This document shows, one piece after another, positions 1 through 6,207 of a stretch of 7,091 nucleotides of DNA. This stretch comes from CAYGZC01 sp964354225 (GTDB lineage: Bacteria > Bacteroidota > Ignavibacteria > UBA10030 > SZUA-254). How positions within the stretch are numbered: the stretch's first letter is position 1; each line of letters starts with the position of its first letter. The stretch is taken from assembly GCA_964354225.1 (NCBI GenBank), contig CAYGZC010000057.1, positions 1 through 7,091 of the forward strand, written 5' to 3'. Made by a program: the position numbers and the translations under genes. The notes beneath the pieces were generated by a model, which was not told the DNA's origin, made no database searches, and was given only the letters and a program-made list of their open reading frames with translations.

Positions 1-183
1 CAACTCGGAATAAAGTCGGAAATTCGAATCGAACCGCTGCTGCTGCTCGATAACCCGCGATCCATAAAATCCGAGGAGTGCAACTGCTATCGCGGTGAGC
101 AATCCACCGACCGGCTCAAGCACAACCTTCGCAATATCCCAGCCATCCTTCTTTCGTGGTTTAATATTTTCGGTCTCTTCCAT
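1..183 (-). CDS. Partial single-pass membrane protein, unknown function (N-terminal 61 residues)
   Basis: The reading frame begins at the ATG at 183-181 and stays open to the left edge, so only the first 61 residues are visible. The N-terminus is charged (MEETENIKPRKKDGWD). One hydrophobic helix follows at about residues 21-40 (VLEPVGGLLTAIAVALLGFY), and then a polar, probably coiled segment (SRVIEQQQRFDSNFRLYSEL). This layout suggests a cytoplasmic N-tail, one membrane span and an exposed helical C-terminal part. The start is supported by a ribosome-binding site, AGAGGA, about 8 nt upstream. The ATG lies 2 bp after the stop of the gene at 186-518, so the two are very likely cotranscribed and translationally coupled. 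From memory, small uncharacterised proteins share a TM helix followed by a Q-rich stretch and RLYxEL, but no function is known to me. The family call is tentative; the presence of a real gene is well supported. Confidence 0.72.
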   Translation of the reverse strand, partial: MEETENIKPRKKDGWDIAKVVLEPVGGLLTAIAVALLGFYGSRVIEQQQRFDSNFRLYSEL

Positions 184-185
184 GG

Positions 186-518
186 TTATTTCCTCTTCAG
201 GGTATAGGTTGTGTCCTTTTTCTCTATGATGAAATCGTATCGGGTTGATTTATCGTATGAGTACACCTCAAAAGTTGGAATTTTATTATTATAATATGTT
301 TTAAACAAACACTTACCTTTCTCTACAACGAACAAGCGATAAGACCCGTAGTTATCAGTTTCCGTACTGTATGTTTTTTTCGGTGAGATGATCTCAACTT
401 TGATTCCCTTCTTTACGGTTTTTCCGTCTTCACGAAGGGTCCCGAATATCTCACCAGCGTATGAGATGGTAATTAGCAAAATGGCTAAAAGCAGTATCAG
501 TAAGAATCTTTTTATCAT
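186..518 (-). CDS. Small secreted protein with carboxypeptidase-regulatory-like (transthyretin-type) domain
   Basis: This 110-aa protein starts with a clear signal peptide: MIKR, then a leucine/isoleucine-rich core to about residue 19, and a likely signal peptidase I site near YAG-E (residues 20-23). There is no lipobox cysteine at the cleavage site. Residues 23 to about 85 look like one CarboxypepD_reg-type beta-sandwich: GEIFGTLREDGKTVKKGIKVEI, then TETDNYGSYRLFV, where the (T)D-xx-GxYxxxV pattern is typical of these domains, followed by KTYYNNK. The basic C-terminus (TYTLKRK) ends the protein directly, with no T9SS sorting domain. It is therefore expected in the periplasm, perhaps as a small structural or binding module. 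The start is fixed by AAGGAG 7 nt before the ATG at 518-516. It is the first gene of a two-gene minus-strand operon with the TM protein at 1-183. The fold is inferred from pattern only and no ligand can be named. Confidence 0.75.
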   Translation of the reverse strand: MIKRFLLILLLAILLITISYAGEIFGTLREDGKTVKKGIKVEIISPKKTYSTETDNYGSYRLFVVEKGKCLFKTYYNNKIPTFEVYSYDKSTRYDFIIEKKDTTYTLKRK

Positions 519-563
519 AGATATTCTCCTTGTCTAAATAAATATTCCGTTGTCGATTGTTGA

Positions 564-596
564 CGAAATGTAATAAGAATGTTAGAAAGTAACAAA
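564..596 (-). promoter_or_regulatory. Candidate Bacteroidota-type promoter for the 518-to-1 operon
   Basis: Read on the minus strand, TTTG (596-593) is followed after 20 nt by TACATTTC (572-565), close to the Bacteroidota -33/-7 pattern TTTG / TAnnTTTG. It lies about 45 nt upstream of the ATG at 518 and downstream (in minus-strand terms) of the terminator at 620-654, where a promoter for this operon is expected. It is pattern matching in AT-rich DNA only. Confidence 0.3.
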
Positions 597-619
597 CATT
601 CAACCGGGATAGGGGAATG

Positions 620-654
620 AAAAAAAAGAGCCGACTCTTGTGAAGATCGGCTCT
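620..654 (-). terminator. Rho-independent terminator of the large T9SS protein gene
   Basis: The arms AGAGCCGA (627-634) and TCGGCTCT (647-654) are perfect inverted repeats. The stem continues inward with TCTT/AAGA (636-639 with 643-646) around a single bulged base (635) and a 3-nt loop. On the minus strand the stem is followed by a run of eight T (627-620). It begins about 29 bp after the stop codon at 683, so it terminates the large minus-strand gene and insulates it from the small operon at 518-1. Confidence 0.92.
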
Positions 655-682
655 GATAATCTTAATTAATCACATATTCCTT

Positions 683-3600
683 TTACTTGATCAACAACAT
701 TTTCCTCACTTGCATGAAGGATTTGCTTGGATCATTTATGTTGGTCGTTTCAAAACGATAGTAGTAGACACCACTTGCCATACTACTTGCATTCCACCCT
801 ACCGATCTATATCCAGCTTGCTGAATTTCGTCTATAAGGGTCGTTACTAATTGTCCAAGTACATTATAAACCTTCAGTGTAACTCTACTATCAGTTGGTA
901 ACTGGAAATTTATTGTTGTAACTGGATTGAAAGGATTAGGATAGCATTGATCAAGAGCAAATTGTTTCGGTGTTTCCTTTACAACAACATCTTCTAATGG
1001 AGGGGCAGGTGGTAACTCAGATGTTGGCACAATCTTTATCCGACTCGCGATTGTACTCGAAAAATCAGAAGAGAGAATTAGCGAACCGTTTTGATTTACC
1101 TTTACCCAGTAACTTTTATCCGAGTGTATTGTATCTTCTATTTCATAAATTCCTTTATAGCCAAAGAACTCAGTAGTTATAATATTGGGTGGATCACTTG
1201 CAATAGAAATGGTGGGAATAGGTACCGATATTGAGCCAATCATATTCCATCCTTGCTTAACGGTCACTGTTTCGGCAAGGATAGGTAGACCGACGATAGG
1301 TAAGTTATTTGACTCTGGAATTTTCACCCAGTATCCAACACCATTCTGCAAAATATTATATGAAATGTAGCTGCTCTCATAAGAGAACGCATCAGAGACT
1401 GCTAATGGAAAAAGCACACTCTTGCGATAATCTGATACAATGACGGGGATTGAAATCATATTCCATTCATTGGGCTGAGTCTCAGTGAGAAGATTTTTCA
1501 CGGTATTCGTTTGTAGTGGAGGATTATAATCGAAATAAATACTTGCAGTATTTTCAATAACTTTTCCGACAGCGGTTGGTTTCGGTCTGATTCTGAAGCT
1601 TACAAAACCATGACTTGCCGGTTCATTCACGTTGCTATCGGGCAGATGAATATTGGCAAATGTCCATTTTAATTCTCTTTCTCCCGTAATTTCAAATTTG
1701 TATGGATGACTACTTGCATTGGGGATTAACATGGGCAGAAGTAAATTTGGATCGAGCGTATCCTTAATGACGATATTAAATGCTGTATCGGTACCTGTGT
1801 TTTGAAAACGAATTAAATACTCAAGCTCGGAATTTATTGGCGTCGAATTATTTTCTCCTTCCCCTGCCGGAGTTACCTGCTTATCATTTGGATCGTACGA
1901 ACCACGTACAACCTCCGACTCGCAATCGTTATTATCTATCGGATTTATATCGTCCGATATTGGCTCGATGCTAACACACGAAGTTAAGATATCCCCAATA
2001 TTCACAATGGGTGGAGGAGAAATCAATACTGCGGCACTGAGGAACCCAATTGTTCCGGGTGTAATACTGCCGATATCCCAAGTGACAGTTTGCGTGCCTA
2101 AATCATAGTTTGTATGAGGCGGAGATGTTGAGCCAGTAAGAAATGTAGTATTAGAAGGATGCACAAATTTAATGGTTGCATTACGTGCTTCTGTTCCATT
2201 GTTCGAGTACATGATGCCGAAATTCTTTTGAAAACCGGGGCGAGCCACTCCACCAGCCACGGAAACTGCGAGATCTTTGATATTGGGGATAATTTGATTC
2301 CCGAAATTTATATCCTCAGCAACTTGATCTTTCGATAAGATAACTTGATGCACACCATATTGCGGTGGGAGAGTCTGACGCCAATATGGTTTTGGAAATT
2401 CATCCAGTGTATATGTATCGGGCGGCAGATTTTCAAACTTGTAATTTCCGTTGATGTTGGTAGTTGTATAAAGATCGTAGGGTGAGATGTGTATAAGCCA
2501 ACCCTCCATACCGGGCTCGCCCGCATCAAGCACGCCATCACCATCAAGATCATTGAACTTTTTACCACTGATAGAACCTTGGTAGAGATAATTACCAAAA
2601 TCTTTTCCCGTTATACTGTCTTCATGAGTAAGAGAGATAAAGTAGTTACCCGACGAAGGAAAAGTTTGTTCCCAGCGATAATTCGATTCCTCAGAGATTG
2701 TATAACTTCCTAACGGTAAAAAAGCGAATGAATATTTTCCATCTGCATCGGTGTAAGTTGAGTCGTTTATTTCTCCGGAGATCTTGATTTTCCAATGTGA
2801 TAGCCCAACTTCACCCGAGTCTTTCACGCTGTTGTCGTTCAGGTCATTGAACTTCATACCACTGATAGAGCTTCCGAGTCCACCTTCAATGTATAGGGCT
2901 TGGATTTCTGATTCTGCAAGTGCACGGTTGTAAATGCGGATGTCATCAATGGAGCCATGATAGTATTCATTCCATTTTTCGCTTCGCCCGATTGTGACTG
3001 GATAGTTTGTTTCTTTGATAGCACCGGAGTTGGGAGCGGAATTCACCAATACCCCATCAACATATAGTGACATCAGAGTACCGTCGTAAACGCCACATGC
3101 GTGATGCCAATTTCCATACGCTATATTGCCAGAGGCGATTCCAGGATACTGATGGGGTGTGATCGCACTAAATCTTACGTACTGATGCTCCCAGACGATA
3201 TAGAAAGAGCCGAATTGAGCATCATAGTGTTTGCCAACCATTTTAGTCCAGAACCTACTTGAATCAGTAGTCTTAAACCACACACTTAGAGTAACCTGAT
3301 TCAACGAATGAAAATCCGGACTATCACCAATTTCGATGTAATTCGTCGCGCCGTCAAAACTGTATGCTCTGTTTGGTATCCCAAATCTGTCTATCACTGG
3401 TGTGGCTCCATTTACACTTCCATTATTCCCATTCCCGCTCTCATCATTCGCATTGCCGTTGAAGGGGTAGTAAGCGACAAGACCCAGTGTATTTCTATTC
3501 CCAAAATTAATATCTGAAAAATATGTACTGCTATCTACAATTGAAAGTGAATAAGTTCCCGGAGAAGCCGGAAATGTTTGTTCCCAATCGGTATGAAGTT

Positions 3601-4861
3601 GCTCAATTACTGTGTACGTTCCAATTGGTAAATCTTCGAATACATAATAACCCATCGCATCCGTAAGCGCAGTATCATTTTTTACTCCTGAAAGTATTAT
3701 CTTCCAATTTGGAATCCCGTATTCTCCTTCGTCGAATATTCCATTACTGTTTAGATCGTGGAACACCTTACCAGTAATCGATGGTCCCGGACGGTACACC
3801 CACGCATCTCTGAGAATCTGAGTGGAGTCGATTCCTCCTATGAGTACGATCTTTCTCAAGCTCTCGTCGAATACCATTCCTCCGCCGAATCTTGCATTCG
3901 GTCCATCAGTAACAATTTCCTGCCATTGAACTCCATCCCATTCCCATGTATCATCAAAGAGATTCCACGTGAAGAATCCATCTCTTCCTCCGAATAACAC
4001 TGTTCGATTCCGCAGAGGGTCGTACGTCATCATGTGCCACATCCGCCTCGGGGGTCCTCCAGTACCGACGTGTGTCCAACTGCTACCATCCCATTCCCAC
4101 GTATCATTGAGACTCTCACCATCGTACGTCGTCTGACCGCCGAAGAGGACACAGCGTTGGCGGACAGTATCGTACACCATGCCTGAAAAAATCCTTGGAC
4201 TGGGTCCAGTCGTACTTACTTGTTGCCATTGTGTTCCATCCCATTCCCACGTGTCACCATAAATTTCTTGATATAGCGATCCGCCGAATAAAACTATCCT
4301 TTCGCGTTGCTTATCATATGTCATTGCCACATTTGCTCGGGATGGTGGACCACTGACCTGCTTATCACTCCATGTGGTACCATCCCAGATCCACGTGTCT
4401 CCATAATAGTTATCGGGCGTCGTCCAGCCTCCAAACAAAACCACATTTGCCCGGGCTGCATCGTAGCACATTGCGGCGTTCACACGGGCAGGAGGACCGG
4501 TCGTTGCAGTTTGAGTCCACACTGTTCCGTCCCACTCCCAAGTATCACCTTGTATTCCGTAATCGTCCCCACCAAACAAAACAGTCCGGTTTCGCCCACG
4601 GTCATACACCAAGCCCATACCAAATCTTCGCGGGACTGTACTATCAATAAATAGCCATTTACTATCGGATCCTGAGTTGCTGATCCGAAGATCTAGAGTA
4701 GGTATTCCCAGCGACAGATTTCCGTGAGCGGTCGTTTCAGAGACAGCGTGGTAACGCGTGGCTTTGTTAGCATCGGGTGTGTACTCTTGAGAAAAAGAAT
4801 TACAATGCCAGAAAAAAATAAGTCCCGTAAGAATTACAAAATATTTTGTATATGATTTCAT
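683..4861 (-). CDS. Large multidomain exported protein: Kelch propeller, SdrD-B repeats, LamG domain, T9SS type A sorting domain
   Basis: This is a 1392-aa protein exported by Sec and then across the outer membrane by the type IX secretion system. Order: signal peptide 1-24 (cleavage SFS-Q); six Kelch units, 78-359; SdrD-B-like repeat 361-455; LamG/concanavalin-like domain 459-658 (GLVAYYPFNGNANDESGNGN ... SIDDIRIYNRAL); SdrD-B-like repeats 663-757 and 763-855; DUF11-like beta domain about 861-987; DUF7619-type domain about 988-1122 (SYDPNDK ... YLIRFQNTGTDTAFNI); two WNMI...YWVK modules (1133-1181 and 1205-1255); proline-rich linker near 1282-1292; T9SS type A domain 1300-1392 (CYPNPFNPVTTINFQLP, VYNVLGQLV, MASGVYYYRFE, RKMLLIK). 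No catalytic site is visible; a surface adhesion or carbohydrate-binding role is inferred from LamG plus Ca-binding repeats. The start was chosen at 4861 because GAGAGGG lies 4 nt upstream and a signal peptide follows at once. It is monocistronic, with its own terminator. Confidence 0.93.
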   Translation of the reverse strand: MKSYTKYFVILTGLIFFWHCNSFSQEYTPDANKATRYHAVSETTAHGNLSLGIPTLDLRISNSGSDSKWLFIDSTVPRRFGMGLVYDRGRNRTVLFGGDDYGIQGDTWEWDGTVWTQTATTGPPARVNAAMCYDAARANVVLFGGWTTPDNYYGDTWIWDGTTWSDKQVSGPPSRANVAMTYDKQRERIVLFGGSLYQEIYGDTWEWDGTQWQQVSTTGPSPRIFSGMVYDTVRQRCVLFGGQTTYDGESLNDTWEWDGSSWTHVGTGGPPRRMWHMMTYDPLRNRTVLFGGRDGFFTWNLFDDTWEWDGVQWQEIVTDGPNARFGGGMVFDESLRKIVLIGGIDSTQILRDAWVYRPGPSITGKVFHDLNSNGIFDEGEYGIPNWKIILSGVKNDTALTDAMGYYVFEDLPIGTYTVIEQLHTDWEQTFPASPGTYSLSIVDSSTYFSDINFGNRNTLGLVAYYPFNGNANDESGNGNNGSVNGATPVIDRFGIPNRAYSFDGATNYIEIGDSPDFHSLNQVTLSVWFKTTDSSRFWTKMVGKHYDAQFGSFYIVWEHQYVRFSAITPHQYPGIASGNIAYGNWHHACGVYDGTLMSLYVDGVLVNSAPNSGAIKETNYPVTIGRSEKWNEYYHGSIDDIRIYNRALAESEIQALYIEGGLGSSISGMKFNDLNDNSVKDSGEVGLSHWKIKISGEINDSTYTDADGKYSFAFLPLGSYTISEESNYRWEQTFPSSGNYFISLTHEDSITGKDFGNYLYQGSISGKKFNDLDGDGVLDAGEPGMEGWLIHISPYDLYTTTNINGNYKFENLPPDTYTLDEFPKPYWRQTLPPQYGVHQVILSKDQVAEDINFGNQIIPNIKDLAVSVAGGVARPGFQKNFGIMYSNNGTEARNATIKFVHPSNTTFLTGSTSPPHTNYDLGTQTVTWDIGSITPGTIGFLSAAVLISPPPIVNIGDILTSCVSIEPISDDINPIDNNDCESEVVRGSYDPNDKQVTPAGEGENNSTPINSELEYLIRFQNTGTDTAFNIVIKDTLDPNLLLPMLIPNASSHPYKFEITGERELKWTFANIHLPDSNVNEPASHGFVSFRIRPKPTAVGKVIENTASIYFDYNPPLQTNTVKNLLTETQPNEWNMISIPVIVSDYRKSVLFPLAVSDAFSYESSYISYNILQNGVGYWVKIPESNNLPIVGLPILAETVTVKQGWNMIGSISVPIPTISIASDPPNIITTEFFGYKGIYEIEDTIHSDKSYWVKVNQNGSLILSSDFSSTIASRIKIVPTSELPPAPPLEDVVVKETPKQFALDQCYPNPFNPVTTINFQLPTDSRVTLKVYNVLGQLVTTLIDEIQQAGYRSVGWNASSMASGVYYYRFETTNINDPSKSFMQVRKMLLIK
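2297..3781 (-). repeat. Three SdrD-B-like Ca-binding repeats, the first separated from the others by the LamG domain
   Basis: Three homologous modules of about 95 codons lie at 3781-3497, 2875-2591 and 2575-2297. Each opens with S-I-x-G-x-x-F-x-D-L followed by an acidic loop (DLNSNGIFDEGE, DLNDNSVKDSGE, DLDGDGVLDAGE). Each then has a GxWxIxISG-like strand (WKIILSG, WKIKISG, WLIHIS), a DxxGxYxFxxLPxGxYTxxE segment and W(E/R)QTxP, and ends in FGN. The acidic loops resemble calcium-binding DxDxDG loops. The second and third modules are adjacent, while the LamG domain (3487-2888) sits between the first and second. DNA similarity is still visible, for example around 2548-2580 and 2841-2873. Confidence 0.85.
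3785..4630 (-). repeat. Six Kelch-type propeller units
   Basis: There are six units of 48-51 codons (the last one short): 4630-4487, 4486-4340, 4339-4196, 4195-4046, 4045-3893 and 3892-3785. The consensus is R-x-x-x-x-M-x-Y-D-x-x-R-x-x-x-V-L-F-G-G, a variable loop, then D-T-W-E-W-D-G-x-x-W and a turn ending GPP-x-R. This is the Kelch/galactose-oxidase central-domain pattern, one beta-sheet blade per unit. The sixth unit stops after DAWVYRPG and lacks the final W-strand. Confidence 0.88.
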
Positions 4862-4882
4862 GGTACCCTCTCTTTTATAAAA

Positions 4883-4909
4883 ATTATATTTCTTTGGAAA
4901 TGCTACCAA
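4883..4909 (-). promoter_or_regulatory. Candidate promoter of the large exported-protein gene
   Basis: On the minus strand a perfect TATAAT (4888-4883) lies about 22 nt before the ATG at 4861, with TTGGTA (4909-4904) 15 nt further upstream. The same bases can be read as TTGG-N19-TAATTTTT, near the Bacteroidota -33/-7 form. The spacer is short for a sigma-70 promoter and the implied leader is only about 15 nt, so another promoter further upstream is possible. Confidence 0.3.
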
Positions 4910-5013
4910 TCCCACTACCACTGCAATTACAGTATTATCAACACTAAAGGAAATGGCAGATCCCAATTGTTAGAAGTTAGTAAAACAAAGTGAATAAATC
5001 AAATCAAGATTTT

Positions 5014-5071
5014 ACCCGCAAAGCCACAAAGATCGCAGAGTGTTTTTTGTGTCCTTAGTGTCCTTGGCGGT
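5014..5071. repeat. Imperfect palindrome resembling a widely dispersed intergenic repeat
   Basis: The left arm is ACCCGCAAAGCCACAAAGAT and the right arm is GTGTCCTTAGTGTCCTTGGC plus GGT. The complement of the right arm (ACCGCCAAGGACACTAAGGA) aligns with the left arm with a few mismatches and one or two gaps. The arms are built of the sub-motifs (C)AAAG and CAC. The element lies in the 249-bp spacer between the STAS gene and the large exported-protein gene. Sequences of this kind (CCGCxAAGxxxCxxAG ... CTTxGxGxCTTTGCGG) recur in intergenic regions of many environmental bacteria, as far as I recall. It could fold as a hairpin after the STAS gene on the minus strand, but no T-run follows, so it is not called a terminator. 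Confidence 0.55.
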
Positions 5072-5110
5072 TTAATAATCTGAACTGAAACAGCTTTATA
5101 TCCACTCACA

Positions 5111-5455
5111 CTAAAGTCGATAATGTTTCAACGCTTCATCGACTGTCTTGTCTGTAGTAAATATTTTATCAAGGCGAGTCATTCTGAAAATGTTTTTCAC
5201 ATGTCTTCCTATGCAGACGAAACGTACATCACCTTTTGCTCTCAACATTGTAAACATCGTTGAGACTAAACCACCCAGCCCAGAGCTGTTGATATGCATT
5301 ACACCACTCATGTCGAGGATAACATGTTTTACCTCTTCTTTTTCGAGATCGTGGATCTTACTACGTAATCTTTTTGCATCCGGCTCGCCAAGTGGATTAC
5401 CAATTAATTTTAGTATGGCAATTTTTCGATTACCTTCTTCGACAATTCGCATCAT
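5111..5455 (-). CDS. STAS-domain anti-sigma-factor antagonist (SpoIIAA/RsbV-like)
   Basis: This 114-aa cytoplasmic protein consists of one STAS domain. A first beta strand (RKIAILKLIG, residues 10-19) is followed by a helix-rich stretch, then the core strand HVILDMSGV (44-52), the diagnostic loop INSSGLGGLV (55-64), the helix FTMLRAKGD and the strand VRFVCIG, and it ends with the helix VDEALKHY. In SpoIIAA/RsbV proteins the second serine of DSSG is phosphorylated by an anti-sigma kinase; in the unphosphorylated state the antagonist binds that kinase and frees the sigma factor. Here Ser58 is kept, but the preceding Asp is Asn (N56). No kinase, phosphatase or sigma gene is adjacent, so its partner is encoded elsewhere. 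It is divergent from the ispE region. Two consecutive ATGs (5455 and 5452) are possible starts and no good Shine-Dalgarno sequence is visible. The family call is secure; the pathway controlled is unknown. Confidence 0.92.
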   Translation of the reverse strand: MMRIVEEGNRKIAILKLIGNPLGEPDAKRLRSKIHDLEKEEVKHVILDMSGVMHINSSGLGGLVSTMFTMLRAKGDVRFVCIGRHVKNIFRMTRLDKIFTTDKTVDEALKHYRL

Positions 5456-5494
5456 ATCGTTGAAATGGCAATGTTAAAATGTTTTGGTTTTTAC

Positions 5495-5500
5495 TATAAT
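5495..5500 (+). promoter_or_regulatory. Candidate -10 box upstream of the original ispE start
   Basis: A perfect TATAAT lies about 67 nt before the ATG of the truncated ispE copy at 5568, within the divergent spacer shared with the STAS gene. No convincing -35 box is seen 16-18 nt upstream, so the call rests on the -10 hexamer and position. If active, it would be the ancestral ispE promoter, now reading through the ispE fragment into the toxin-antitoxin pair. Confidence 0.25.
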
Positions 5501-5567
5501 GGTACAAAAGAAAACGAAGATTGTCAAATATTGCATCTCATCTCTCTTTCCCGTATTTTCTTGAACA

Positions 5568-5657
5568 ATGATTACCATAAAAGCATACGCTAAAATCAAT
5601 CTCGGTCTCCGCATTCTTCGGAAACGAGAAGATTAATCCCCTAATATTGAAACAGTG
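5568..5657 (+). pseudogene. ispE: Truncated 5' end of ispE (fossil start of the gene)
   Basis: An ATG at 5568 opens 22 codons (MITIKAYAKINLGLRILRKR plus ED) that end at a TAA (5634-5636). They match the N-terminus of the intact ispE at 6208. Over 5583-5633 versus 6223-6273, 48 of 51 bases are identical, and the three differences (CTC/CTT, CGC/CGA, AAA/AAG) are all third-position and synonymous. The first five codons differ more (ATG ATT ACC ATA AAA versus TTG ATA ACT CTC AGG) but encode almost the same peptide. Beyond the stop the match fades, yet I-E-T is still readable in frame (5646-5654 versus 6286-6294). This is the GHMP-kinase motif-1 region without the ATP-binding and substrate-binding parts, so it cannot be a working kinase. 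It either remains from insertion of the toxin-antitoxin pair at the start of ispE or comes from recombination between diverged alleles. A 22-aa leader peptide could still be made. Confidence 0.85.
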
Positions 5658-5680
5658 CAATTCGGCAGTTCTTTTTGTTT

Positions 5681-5711
5681 TTTGAATTTCATCTTTATAT
5701 CTTTACATACA
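5681..5711 (+). promoter_or_regulatory. Candidate promoter of the toxin-antitoxin/ispE unit
   Basis: TTTG (5681-5684) followed after 19 nt by TACATACA (5704-5711) resembles the Bacteroidota -33/-7 pattern. The same bases also read as TTGAAT-N16-TACATA. It lies about 20 nt before the antitoxin ATG, directly after the ispE fragment. In this family the antitoxin or the toxin-antitoxin complex usually represses its own promoter, but no clear operator palindrome is seen here. Confidence 0.35.
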
Positions 5712-5730
5712 AAACATAAAGGAAAATAAG

Positions 5731-5937
5731 ATGTCGACGATTGCAATAAAACTAACTGAAGAACAACTCACAAAAATCATCGAAGCTTATCGCACCATCC
5801 AAGAATTTCTGTCGAAAGCCCTCTCGCCAAATGAATTATACCATGCAGAATTCTTAGACGGCTTGCGTGAATCTGACGAAGATATCCGACAAGGAAACTT
5901 AAAAGAAGTCAAATCATTCGATGACTTTATCTCCTAA
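5731..5937 (+). CDS. Type II antitoxin, partner of the RelE/ParE-like toxin
   Basis: This 68-aa acidic protein starts at an ATG with AAAGGA 7 nt upstream. The N-terminus (MSTIAIKLTEEQLTKIIEAY) has a short strand-helix look, as in small antitoxins that dimerise at the N-terminus. The C-terminal part (LRESDEDIRQGNLKEVKSFD plus DFIS) matches the style of antitoxin tails that wrap around RelE/ParE toxins, often ending in xGxxxxVxSFDDFI. I do not recognise a standard DNA-binding motif with certainty. It is the first gene of the pair, and its last 17 bases overlap the toxin start, which implies translational coupling. Its expected role is to bind and neutralise the toxin and perhaps to repress the operon. 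The pairing and size support the call better than sequence family does, and I cannot assign a named antitoxin family. Confidence 0.82.
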   Translation: MSTIAIKLTEEQLTKIIEAYRTIQEFLSKALSPNELYHAEFLDGLRESDEDIRQGNLKEVKSFDDFIS

Positions 5938-6205
5938 ACGTACTCTACAACGTACAAATCGATTTAGTAGAGACATTAAAACCCTTCCTGTTGAAGTACA
6001 ACAAGAGGCATTCAATACAGCACAAAAACTTTGTCGTAACGTTTTTGATCAAGAATTCGATGTAAAACCCATGACGGGTTTAAAAGGATTCTACCGTGTT
6101 GTCATCTCGCATTATTATCGCATGATTTTTTCATATGATGATTTGAATATTTATCTCCGTCGCATTGCTCATCGCAAAGATATTTACAGGAATATAGAAT
6201 TATAA
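5921..6205 (+). CDS. RelE/ParE-superfamily toxin (probable ribosome-dependent mRNA interferase)
   Basis: This is a 94-aa basic protein of typical family length. The N-terminal helical half (FSRDIKTLPVEVQQEAFNTA) leads to the conserved beta-sheet part: MTGLKGFYRVVISHYYRMIF (residues 51-70), then NIYLRRIAHRKDIYRNI (76-92). Residues R59, R67, R85 and Y89 lie where RelE-like toxins keep their RNA-contacting or catalytic Arg/Tyr, and the HRxDIYR ending is a strong family mark. RelE members cleave mRNA in the ribosomal A site, whereas ParE members inhibit gyrase; the retained basic and tyrosine residues favour the RelE side, but this is inference. The ATG at 5921 overlaps the antitoxin by 17 bp. 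The stop at 6203-6205 is only 2 bp before the TTG start of ispE, so the toxin and an essential isoprenoid enzyme appear to share one transcript. Confidence 0.88.
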   Translation: MTLSPKRTLQRTNRFSRDIKTLPVEVQQEAFNTAQKLCRNVFDQEFDVKPMTGLKGFYRVVISHYYRMIFSYDDLNIYLRRIAHRKDIYRNIEL

Positions 6206-6207
6206 AT

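Noticed and set aside
2308..2598. Minus-strand 96-codon frame overlapping the third SdrD-B repeat in another frame
   Set aside because: It lies wholly inside the large gene in a shifted frame, its composition is unlike a protein domain, and no independent start signal was identified.
4307..4654. Plus-strand reading frames opposite the Kelch region (and others at 970-1370, 1780-1974, 2489-2713, 3308-3517, 3758-3997)
   Set aside because: They are antisense to a well-supported coding region and have no recognisable domains. Their openness follows from the codon use of the repeats on the other strand.
4862..4966. In-frame 35-codon upstream extension of the large exported protein, starting at TTG
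   Set aside because: The ATG at 4861 has a GAGAGGG site 4 nt upstream and is followed at once by a classic signal peptide. The extension would bury the signal peptide, and it overlaps the likely promoter.
5148..5477. Plus-strand 109-codon frame opposite the STAS gene
   Set aside because: It is a shadow of the STAS gene, whose domain motif is clear.
5645..5683. T-rich stretch after the ispE fossil as an intrinsic terminator
   Set aside because: The T-rich run at 5671-5683 has no stable GC-rich stem before it.
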